Source of the DNA: SIG587 sp045649505
GTDB lineage: Bacteria; Bacillota; Clostridia; Oscillospirales; Acutalibacteraceae
Length of the DNA stretch: 44,354 bases
Assembly (NCBI GenBank): GCA_045649505.1
Contig: JAZRQA010000054.1
Location: forward strand, 1-44,354
Direction: 5' to 3'
Below are positions 24,599 to 30,916 of the stretch, one piece after another; the stretch's first letter is position 1; every line of letters starts with the position of its first letter. A program made the translations under genes and the position numbers. The notes beneath the pieces were generated by a model that saw nothing but the letters and a program-made list of their open reading frames with translations, made no database searches and was not told the origin of the DNA.

Positions 24599-24645
24599 AA
24601 ACCTCCCGTTTCTTCATATACTGAAGGGAAGGGAGGTTTTTATTT
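24599..24645 (+). terminator. Terminator hairpin whose 3' arm is the SD of the amidase gene
   Basis: AAACCTCCC (24599-24607) pairs perfectly with GGGAGGTTT (24631-24639); an inner CTTCA/TGAAG stem (24612-24616, 24622-24626) caps it; TTTTATTT follows. The GGGAGGT of the 3' arm is also the only SD for TTG 24644, 6 bases away. Confidence 0.85.
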
Positions 24646-25384
24646 GCCTACAATTTATCTAAGTCCGTCAACACAAGAGTTTAATCCATATGTAAACGGT
24701 GGAAATGAAGAGTATTATATGAATTTAATTGCCGATGCAATGATTCCTTATTTAGATGCAAGCGGTATAAGTTATGTGCGTAATACTCCTGATATGACGG
24801 CAGCTTCGTCGATACGTGCATCAAATGCCGGAAATTATGATTTTCATTTGGCACTACATTCTAATGCTGTAGGTTCAGCACAGGCGGGAAGTGCAACAGG
24901 CTCGCAGGTATATTATTATCCGAATAGTCAAAACAGTACACGAGCCGCAGAAATTTTTGCTAACAATTTAAAACTAATTTACCCTGATCCGTCAAAAGTT
25001 GTAACTGTACCGACTACAACTTTGGGTGAGGTGGTACGTACACGTGCGCCTGCCGTGCTTATTGAATATGCATTCCACGATAATGTGCAGGATGCCAATT
25101 GGATAAAAAATAATATCAATATTATTGCTGAAAATACCGTTGCATCGCTTGCTGATTACTTTGGAATACCCTTTGTAATTCCCGGTAATGCAAGACAGGG
25201 AAGGGTTGTTACTCAAGGCAGCAATCTTAATATAAGAAGCGGTCCGGGTACAAATAATACGGTTGTTGCAAGCATTCCAAACGGCGCAACAGTACAAATC
25301 TATTCACAAACACCTGGTTGGTATGCAGTTGGATATAACGGATTAACAGGATATTCATCTTCACAGTATATTACACTTATTTAG
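24644..25384 (+). CDS. Amidase_3-like protein (N-acetylmuramoyl-L-alanine amidase fold) with C-terminal SH3b domain, no signal peptide
   Basis: A 246-residue protein: an Amidase_3-like domain (~1-175) and a bacterial SH3 domain (~185-246, GSNLNIRSGPGTNNTVV). The metal site is partly non-standard. The Glu (E22/E23 in GGNEEYYMNLIADAM), H72 (LALHSNA) and the catalytic Glu E141 (VLIEYAF) align, but the first ligand, usually His in DPGHGG, is replaced: here L6-S-P-S-T10-Q. The protein has no signal peptide, like CwlC-type late-sporulation lysins or phage endolysins that reach the wall on cell lysis or through a holin. Start is TTG 24644, the only one matching the GGGAGGT SD. No holin or phage gene is adjacent. 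Confidence 0.8.
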   Translation: MPTIYLSPSTQEFNPYVNGGNEEYYMNLIADAMIPYLDASGISYVRNTPDMTAASSIRASNAGNYDFHLALHSNAVGSAQAGSATGSQVYYYPNSQNSTRAAEIFANNLKLIYPDPSKVVTVPTTTLGEVVRTRAPAVLIEYAFHDNVQDANWIKNNINIIAENTVASLADYFGIPFVIPGNARQGRVVTQGSNLNIRSGPGTNNTVVASIPNGATVQIYSQTPGWYAVGYNGLTGYSSSQYITLI

Positions 25385-25398
25385 TTTTTTAACATTTT

Positions 25399-25430
25399 AG
25401 AGCAAATCGTTTTTCGTTTTGCTCTTTTTT
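25399..25430 (+). terminator. Terminator after the amidase-like gene
   Basis: AGAGCAAATCG (25399-25409) with CGTTTTGCTCT (25415-25425), one mismatch, then TTTTTT. Confidence 0.87.
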
Positions 25431-25432
25431 AC

Positions 25433-25461
25433 TTGTAATTTGGAAGATAATAGTATATAAT
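25433..25461 (+). promoter_or_regulatory. Sigma-A promoter of the M50-scpAB-ytfJ operon
   Basis: TTGTAA (25433-25438), 17 bases, TATAAT (25456-25461). The start (~25468) lies downstream of an in-frame TTG at 25466, which rules that codon out. Confidence 0.82.
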
Positions 25462-25501
25462 AAATTTGAATATATATGTTGGGCAAAAGGGAAGTGTAAA
25501 A

Positions 25502-26185
25502 ATGCTTATTGATTTGATTCGTACAATAATAAGCGGTGGATACATTGATTATTTAACAATAATTGCAAGCATAGCTTCTTCGCTCGCGGTTGTTTTTCTT
25601 ACAATGCCTATCCACGAGTTTTCTCATGCTCTTATTGCTACAAAACTTGGTGATCCGACTCCGCGTTATACAGGAAGGCTTACCCTTAATCCTTTTAATC
25701 ATATTGACTATATCGGTGCTGCATTTATTATTTTGTTTGGATTTGGTTGGGCAAAGCCGGTTCAGGTAAACACGCGATATTTCAAAAACCCTAAACGCGA
25801 TATGGCATTAACTGCTGTGGCAGGTCCTGTATCTAATCTTATTGTAAGTTTTGTATTATTTATTTTTATTGGATTTTTATCATTACTGCCTTATTCTTCT
25901 GCTTTGATTTTTGTTAACACATTTCTATATTATATAGCATATATAAATGTATACTTAGCAATATTTAACCTTATACCCGTTCCACCTCTTGACGGTTCAC
26001 GACTTCTTTCTGCTTTTTTGCCGTATAAATATTATTATGCTCTTATGCGCTATGAGCGGTATATTTTTTACGGTGTAATGCTTTTATTGTGGACAGGTGT
26101 TTTATCTGCTCCTATAAATACCGTGACAAACATTGTATTATATAGCATTGAATATATCGCATCCTTGCCATTTAATTTATTATAA
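25502..26185 (+). CDS. Site-2-protease family (M50) membrane metalloprotease
   Basis: A 227-residue multi-pass membrane protein with the zinc motif H38-E-x-x-H42 (MPIHEFSHALIA) inside a membrane helix and the second motif NLIPVPPLDGSRL with D164, the standard S2P pair. It lacks a PDZ domain, placing it with compact YwhC/SpoIVFB-like members rather than RseP. SpoIVFB itself has a CBS domain, absent here. Substrate unknown. ATG 25502 has AAGGGAAG upstream. It is followed by scpA at 14 bases, an arrangement common in Clostridia. Confidence 0.92.
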   Translation: MLIDLIRTIISGGYIDYLTIIASIASSLAVVFLTMPIHEFSHALIATKLGDPTPRYTGRLTLNPFNHIDYIGAAFIILFGFGWAKPVQVNTRYFKNPKRDMALTAVAGPVSNLIVSFVLFIFIGFLSLLPYSSALIFVNTFLYYIAYINVYLAIFNLIPVPPLDGSRLLSAFLPYKYYYALMRYERYIFYGVMLLLWTGVLSAPINTVTNIVLYSIEYIASLPFNLL

Positions 26186-26199
26186 GTTTGGAGATTAAA

Positions 26200-26916
26200 A
26201 TGGAAACGGTACTTAGGTACAAATTAGAGTCCTTTGAGGGGCCACTCGACCTTTTGCTTACTCTTATAGCAAAAAATAAACTTAATATTTACGATATTAA
26301 ATTGACACTTCTAATTGACCAATATCTTGAACAGATAAAGGCATACGAGGATGCAGATATGGATATTGCAAGCGATTTTCTTGAAATGGCTTCGCGCCTT
26401 ATCTATATTAAAACTGTAAGTCTTTTACCTAAGCACGAAGATATTCAAGAGCTTAAGAATGAGCTTATTGGAGAATTGCTTGAATACCGCGTATGCAAGG
26501 AAATGGCAGCCAAGTTATCTACTATGACAGATGGTTTTGATTGCTTTGTACGTGCACCGCAGGAGTTGACCTTTGATAAAACTTATATTCTTAAGCATGA
26601 GCCCCAATTATTGTTTGATTCGTATATGTCCGCCGTTGGCAGAGGAATGCGCAAGCTTCCTCCTTCAACAGCACCATTTACAAAAATTGTCGCTAAGAAA
26701 ATTGTTTCTGTTTCCTCAAAGGTTGTTAGCGTTATGAGAAGCCTTTTTAAAGGCGGTCGGCAAAAACTTTCAAAATTGTATAGCGGAGCAAAAAGCCGTT
26801 CTGAACTTGTTGCTACTTTTTTGGCAGTGCTTGAGCTTTGCAAGGCTAACCGTGTTATAGTTAATACCGATGGCGGAGATACAGATATAGAACTCATAAA
26901 GGGGGATACAAAATGA
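26200..26916 (+). CDS. scpA: Segregation and condensation protein A (kleisin)
   Basis: The 238-residue product bridges the SMC heads in condensin. Seen: YKLESFEGPLDLLLTLI at the N terminus (binds the SMC neck), DIASDFLEMASRLIYIKTVSLLP, and a C-terminal winged-helix VATFLAVLELCKANRV that binds the other SMC head. TTG 26188 is in frame, but GGAGA 5 bases before ATG 26200 decides the start. Stop overlaps scpB as ATGA. Confidence 0.95.
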   Translation: METVLRYKLESFEGPLDLLLTLIAKNKLNIYDIKLTLLIDQYLEQIKAYEDADMDIASDFLEMASRLIYIKTVSLLPKHEDIQELKNELIGELLEYRVCKEMAAKLSTMTDGFDCFVRAPQELTFDKTYILKHEPQLLFDSYMSAVGRGMRKLPPSTAPFTKIVAKKIVSVSSKVVSVMRSLFKGGRQKLSKLYSGAKSRSELVATFLAVLELCKANRVIVNTDGGDTDIELIKGDTK

Positions 26917-27515
26917 ATCTAAAAGAATTAGTTCCGGCTGTTGAAGCGGTACTGTTTTCAGGCGGCGAGCCTATGACGCTTGATAGACTTTGTCAGGTAT
27001 TTGAACTTTCCCCCGAAGAGGTCGGCGAGGTCATTGAATTACTAAGAAAAAGATATAGTAGAAGCGATTGCGGCATAAAACTTGTAACGCTTGAAAATGC
27101 CTTTCAGCTCACAACCAAGACTGACCATGCTGAATATATAAAAAAAGCTTTTGACATTAAACGAAAGACACCGCTTTCTCAGGCGGGATTTGAGGTTTTA
27201 GCCGTTGTTGCATATAATCAACCTGTTACAAAATCGTTTATTGAACAGGTTCGCGGTGTTGACTGTTCGGGTTCCATTTACACTCTTATAGAGAAAGGAC
27301 TCATCGAGGAACGTGGCAGGCTTGACCTTCCAGGCAAGCCATTGCTTTACGGAACGACAAAAAACTTTTTGCGCTGCTTTTCTCTTAAGGATTTAAGTGA
27401 GTTGCCACCATTACCTAAGAGTGAAACAGATAATGCTTATCCTACCGACCTTGCTGAACAGTTAACGGTTGACGAGGGAGCACTCGCAGAGGTTGCACAA
27501 CACATACAAGAGTAA
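26913..27515 (+). CDS. scpB: Segregation and condensation protein B
   Basis: A 200-residue protein made of two winged-helix domains that dimerises and binds ScpA. Seen: AVEAVLFSGGEPMTLDRLCQVF, QLTTKTDHAEYIKKAF, LAVVAYNQPVTKSFIEQVRGVD and the C-terminal GRLDLPGKPLLYGTTKNFLRCF, the most conserved end. The 4-base overlap with scpA indicates coupled synthesis. With the smc gene at 1-528, all three condensin subunits are in the window. Confidence 0.95.
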   Translation: MNLKELVPAVEAVLFSGGEPMTLDRLCQVFELSPEEVGEVIELLRKRYSRSDCGIKLVTLENAFQLTTKTDHAEYIKKAFDIKRKTPLSQAGFEVLAVVAYNQPVTKSFIEQVRGVDCSGSIYTLIEKGLIEERGRLDLPGKPLLYGTTKNFLRCFSLKDLSELPPLPKSETDNAYPTDLAEQLTVDEGALAEVAQHIQE

Positions 27516-27545
27516 AATTTTAACAATATTTTAAGGAGAACTAAA

Positions 27546-27920
27546 ATGGGTGACAATAACATTAAAAATATTATGGACACAACAATGAATAACCTCCGCT
27601 CAATGGTAGATGCTGATATTGTTGTTGGAAAGTCTATAAACATCGGTGACCTTACCCTTATTCCTGTTTCTAAGGTTGCTTTCGGTCTTGCTACCGGTGG
27701 CTCGGATTTTCCAAGCAAATCTCAAAAAGAAATTTTTGGCGGCGGTGGCGGTGCGGGTGTAACAGTTACACCCATTGCTTTTATGGTGATTAACGGCAGC
27801 AATATAAAGATGATGCCGATATACAACGAGGTTACTTCCTTTGAAAAGGCTATAGATATGGCTCCCGAAATTATTGATAAGGCAAAAGGACTTTTTAAAA
27901 AGGAAGATAAAGCAGAATAA
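27546..27920 (+). CDS. ytfJ: Sporulation protein YtfJ/GerW family
   Basis: The 124-residue protein has the family core: MDTTMNNLRSMVDADIVVGK, TLIPVSKVAFGLATGGSDF, a Gly-rich turn GGGGGAGVTVTPIAFMVI, and a basic C-terminal helix. YtfJ/GerW is made in the forespore in Bacillus and is needed for normal germination through SleB; this is direct evidence for a spore former. The AAGGAGA SD precedes ATG 27546. It follows scpB by 30 bases, the order seen in several Clostridia. Confidence 0.93.
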   Translation: MGDNNIKNIMDTTMNNLRSMVDADIVVGKSINIGDLTLIPVSKVAFGLATGGSDFPSKSQKEIFGGGGGAGVTVTPIAFMVINGSNIKMMPIYNEVTSFEKAIDMAPEIIDKAKGLFKKEDKAE

Positions 27921-27931
27921 TCATAAATAAA

Positions 27932-27967
27932 TTCCACCCATAATATTTTTAATATGGGTGGGATTTT
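27932..27967 (+). promoter_or_regulatory. Intergenic hairpin containing the dacF SD (terminator or RBS-sequestering element)
   Basis: Arms 27932-27942 and 27953-27963 form an 11-bp stem with one G-T pair and a 10-base loop. GGGTGGGA (27956-27963) is both the 3' arm and the SD for ATG 27968. Only TTTT follows, so termination is weaker than sequestration as an explanation. Confidence 0.7.
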
Positions 27968-29086
27968 ATGAAAAAATTGTTATTAACGTTTCTATTTTTA
28001 ATCATATTTTCTGTAAGTGTAAATGCGCTTGATGTTTCGGCTAAGAGTGCTGTGCTGATTAACGGCAGTACAGGTGAAGTTTTATTTGAAAAAAACTGTA
28101 ACGAGCAACTGCCAATGGCAAGCACAACAAAGATTATGACAGCGTTGCTTTTGGCTGAAGAAAACACTCCGGATAAACAAATTGTAACGACCAAGGAAAT
28201 GGTTACTGTTGAGGGCTCGTCAATGGGTCTTTTGCCCGGTGATACAGTAAGCTATAAAGACCTATTGTACGGTATGCTGCTTGCTTCAGGAAATGATGCG
28301 GCAAACACTACTGCATATTTGCTTGGCAAAAGCCCTGAAGGATTTGCAAAGCTTATGAATAAAAAGGCAGCCGAAATTGGTCTTTTGCACACTAATTTCG
28401 TAACACCTTCAGGACTTGATGACGAAAATCATTATACCACTGCAAAGGAACTTGCGTTACTTGCGCGTTACGCAATGAAAAACGATGCTTTTGCACAAGC
28501 TGCCGGCTCAAAAACAGCAACGCTGTGTTACGGAAACCCGCCATACAAGCGTTCGCTGCGTAATCATAATAGGCTTTTAAATTCTTATACAGGACTTATA
28601 GGCGTTAAGACAGGATTTACAAAAAAATCTGGCAGATGTCTTGTTACAGCGGCAAAAAGATCACAAGAGTACCTTATTGCGGTAACCCTTAATGACCCTA
28701 ACGATTGGGCGGACCATACAAATATGCTTGATTATGGTTTTTCGGTCCTTGAAGAACGCGAAGTTGTATACAATGTTCCTTGTACTCAAATTTCTGTTAT
28801 AGGTGCCCAACAAAGTAAACTAAATCTTGTCTTTCCGAAAATTAAACTTGGTTTGACACAAGAAGAATTCAGTAAAATCCAAACTTCAATTTCTTTGCCA
28901 AGATTTGTTTACGCACCTATAAATTCTCGACAAAGATTAGGAACTGTTTCATTTTATATTAACGGTGAACTTATTAGTGTGGAAGATATTTTATCTCAAA
29001 GCGCTATTGAAAAAAATGCCTCAAAAGGTGAGAAAATATTAAATAAAATATATAATAAATTTTTATTTCTACTAAAACAGTTATAG
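27968..29086 (+). CDS. dacF: D-alanyl-D-alanine carboxypeptidase (DacF/PBP5-type)
   Basis: Trims the terminal D-Ala from peptidoglycan stems. The 372-residue precursor has a signal peptide (residues ~1-20, MKKLLLTFLF then ...VNA), the S52-T-T-K55 nucleophile motif, S108-G-N110 and K214-T-G216, and a beta-rich C-terminal domain ending in hydrophobic LLKQL, probably a membrane anchor helix. Bacillus DacF acts in forespore cortex synthesis; with ytfJ upstream a spore role is plausible but vegetative DacA-like function is equally possible. The SD lies within the preceding hairpin. Confidence 0.92.
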   Translation: MKKLLLTFLFLIIFSVSVNALDVSAKSAVLINGSTGEVLFEKNCNEQLPMASTTKIMTALLLAEENTPDKQIVTTKEMVTVEGSSMGLLPGDTVSYKDLLYGMLLASGNDAANTTAYLLGKSPEGFAKLMNKKAAEIGLLHTNFVTPSGLDDENHYTTAKELALLARYAMKNDAFAQAAGSKTATLCYGNPPYKRSLRNHNRLLNSYTGLIGVKTGFTKKSGRCLVTAAKRSQEYLIAVTLNDPNDWADHTNMLDYGFSVLEEREVVYNVPCTQISVIGAQQSKLNLVFPKIKLGLTQEEFSKIQTSISLPRFVYAPINSRQRLGTVSFYINGELISVEDILSQSAIEKNASKGEKILNKIYNKFLFLLKQL

Positions 29087-29095
29087 GAGCAAGAA

Positions 29096-29836
29096 ATGCA
29101 CAGCAATAAAATTAGATTACAAAAGCATATTTCTCAGTGCGGTGTAGCATCACGCCGCCGTGCCGAGGAGCTTATTGCGCAAGGAAAGGTAAAGGTTAAC
29201 GGACGTGTTGCACATATTGGTGACAGTGTTGACCCTAAGCGAGACAAAGTAAGCGTATGTGGGAAAAATATAGTTGTGATTAATGAAAAAAGATACATAA
29301 TGCTTTATAAACCGCGCGGTTTTGTTACAACAATGCATGATGAAAAGGACCGCAAATGTGTAAGTGACCTTGTACGCGATGTTGGCGTAACAGTATTTCC
29401 TGTTGGTAGACTTGATAAAAATTCTGAAGGACTTTTACTTCTAACTAATGATGGAGATTTTGCAAATTTGCTTACTCATCCCTCAGGTCATGTTAATAAA
29501 ACCTACCGTGTAACGGTAAACGGTAGTGTCGATGAAAAACAAATAGACAAGCTTTGCACAGGAATTATGCTTGACGGGAAAGCGACATTACCTTGTGATG
29601 TGTATGTAATTGAACGAAAAACAGATAGAACAGTATTGATATTTACAATTCATGAGGGACGAAACCGACAGATACGCCGTATGTGCGAGTCGGTTGGACT
29701 TGAAGTAATAAGATTAAAACGCACTGAGATTGCAGGAGTTAAGTTAGGTATGCTTCCTCAAGGAAAATGGCGCGACCTTAATGAACGCGAGCTACGGCGT
29801 CTGAGTTCGATAACAGTTAAAAAAGAAGTGTTATAA
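29096..29836 (+). CDS. rluB: 23S rRNA pseudouridine synthase (RluB/RsuA family)
   Basis: Isomerises a uridine in 23S rRNA. The 246-residue product has an N-terminal S4 RNA-binding domain (IRLQKHISQCGVASRRRAEEL) and the catalytic D107 in FPVGRLDKNSEGLLLLTND, with NKTYRV and EGRNRQIRRMCE further on. AGGAGC precedes ATG 29096. RsuA-type 16S enzymes share the fold; the length and motif spacing favour RluB, the usual dacF/scpB neighbour in Firmicutes. Confidence 0.93.
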   Translation: MHSNKIRLQKHISQCGVASRRRAEELIAQGKVKVNGRVAHIGDSVDPKRDKVSVCGKNIVVINEKRYIMLYKPRGFVTTMHDEKDRKCVSDLVRDVGVTVFPVGRLDKNSEGLLLLTNDGDFANLLTHPSGHVNKTYRVTVNGSVDEKQIDKLCTGIMLDGKATLPCDVYVIERKTDRTVLIFTIHEGRNRQIRRMCESVGLEVIRLKRTEIAGVKLGMLPQGKWRDLNERELRRLSSITVKKEVL

Positions 29837-29838
29837 AG

Positions 29839-30222
29839 ATGGTAACGATAAATTTAATAAAGGATTTTTTTGAAACAAAAAATATTTTTGAAAAATACAA
29901 TACTCTTTTCGGAACGAATTGTTTTTGTATGGCAGCAAAAGACAACGAAGATACACTTTGCTTATGCCTTTTTAAATATTCCGATGATTCAGTTATTATC
30001 AAAGATATTCAGCCCAGAAATGATATTATGATGGCTGATGGTATTCTTAGAAGTACTTTTTTTGTTGCCTCAAACCGTGGTATTGAAAAGGCTTATTATG
30101 ATAATACCGAAATTGAAGAAATGCTTGATAAACTTGGTTTTATACTTAATAAGAAAGAAAAAAGCCTAAAGTTAAAAAAGATTTTTGAATCTTGCTGTGG
30201 TTGTTCAGGTCAAAATAATTAA
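29839..30222 (+). CDS. Small GNAT-like protein with Cys-rich C terminus
   Basis: The 127-residue protein is not a family I can name. Its middle, IIKDIQPRNDIMMADGILRSTFFVASNRGIEKAYYD followed by MLDKLGF, follows the shape of the last half of a GNAT acetyltransferase (strand, helix, strand, helix and a KLGF end), but the R/QxxGxG acetyl-CoA loop is not obvious. The C terminus is CCGCSGQNN, a possible metal or disulphide site. It begins 2 bases after the rluB stop and ends just before the secG promoter. Confidence 0.7.
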   Translation: MVTINLIKDFFETKNIFEKYNTLFGTNCFCMAAKDNEDTLCLCLFKYSDDSVIIKDIQPRNDIMMADGILRSTFFVASNRGIEKAYYDNTEIEEMLDKLGFILNKKEKSLKLKKIFESCCGCSGQNN

Positions 30223-30229
30223 AAAAGTA

Positions 30230-30258
30230 TTGCAAAATTTATAAAAGTATGCTATTAT
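30230..30258 (+). promoter_or_regulatory. Promoter of secG
   Basis: TTGCAA (30230-30235), 17 bases, TATTAT (30253-30258) preceded by TGC, i.e. an extended -10 as well. Confidence 0.75.
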
Positions 30259-30292
30259 AAGTTTTGCGTAATATACTTTGGAGGTGTAAAGT

Positions 30293-30535
30293 ATGGTTTT
30301 TGAAATTATTGTAGGTTCTTTAATTATAATTTTATCGATAGTTATTATTGCTGTTGTTCTTTTACAACAGGGTAGACGTTCAGGTATAAACGGTGCTATT
30401 TCCGGCGGTGCCGATACCTTTCTATCTAAGAATAAAGCACGTCAGGTGGATGCAATTCTTCCTCGTTGGACAAAGTATTTTGCAATAGCCTTTTTTGTTC
30501 TTGCAATTATTGCCAATGTTCTTGCATTTATTTAA
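30293..30535 (+). CDS. secG: Preprotein translocase subunit SecG
   Basis: An 80-residue protein with two membrane helices (~4-24 and ~59-79) joined by a loop containing LLQQGRRSGINGAISGGADTF, the SecG signature. It assists the SecYE channel. GGAGGTG lies 7 bases before ATG 30293. Followed by its own terminator. Confidence 0.94.
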   Translation: MVFEIIVGSLIIILSIVIIAVVLLQQGRRSGINGAISGGADTFLSKNKARQVDAILPRWTKYFAIAFFVLAIIANVLAFI

Positions 30536-30551
30536 TTGTAAAAAATCTTCT

Positions 30552-30578
30552 AAAGCTGCTCTATGAGCAGCTTTTTTC
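30552..30578 (+). terminator. Terminator after secG
   Basis: AAAGCTGCT/AGCAGCTTT stem (30552-30560, 30566-30574), loop CTATG, then TTTCTT. Confidence 0.9.
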
Positions 30579-30633
30579 TTATTTCATAAATATTTCCCGC
30601 TTTACATAGTATTTAAAACGGGGGATGGTAATT

Positions 30634-30900
30634 TTGGAAATTTTAAAGATTATATCAATAATTTTTTGTATTATCTACAGTCTTATTTATTTCATGTTTT
30701 TAATAAAAACAAAAAAGCCCTTTAAAAGTTTTTTATTTAATGCTATAATAGGAGTAGTAGCTATATTTGTCATTAGCTTACTTAAAAATTTCACAGGCGT
30801 ATGTGTTCCTTTTAATCAATGGACGGTTTCATCTGCCTCTATCGGCGGTCTGCCTGCAGTTTGCGGAATATTGATAGTTCGAATAATTTTTAATATCTGA
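30634..30900 (+). CDS. BofA-like membrane protein (pro-sigma-K processing inhibitor family)
   Basis: A ~88-residue protein with three hydrophobic segments. The C-terminal half, FLFNAIIGVVAIFVISLL then VPFNQWTVSSASIGGLPAVCGILIV, follows the BofA layout: an Asn-Ala-Ile-Gly helix, an N(x)xT turn and a Gly-Gly-x-Pro helix. In Bacillus BofA holds the SpoIVFB protease inactive until a forespore signal arrives. The exact start is uncertain: ATG 30625 directly abuts the GGGGG run, which is too close to serve as its SD; TTG 30634 has it at a working distance and is used here. Assignment is by pattern and needs a profile search. Confidence 0.62.
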   Translation: MEILKIISIIFCIIYSLIYFMFLIKTKKPFKSFLFNAIIGVVAIFVISLLKNFTGVCVPFNQWTVSSASIGGLPAVCGILIVRIIFNI

Positions 30901-30916
30901 ATTAAGGAGGGTTACC

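Noticed and set aside
24644..25384. Phage endolysin
   Set aside because: Signal-less amidase plus SH3b fits, but no holin, structural or integrase genes are adjacent and the neighbours are core chromosome.
25466..25501. TTG start giving a longer M50 protease
   Set aside because: It lies at or before the predicted transcription start (~25468) and lacks an SD; ATG 25502 has one.
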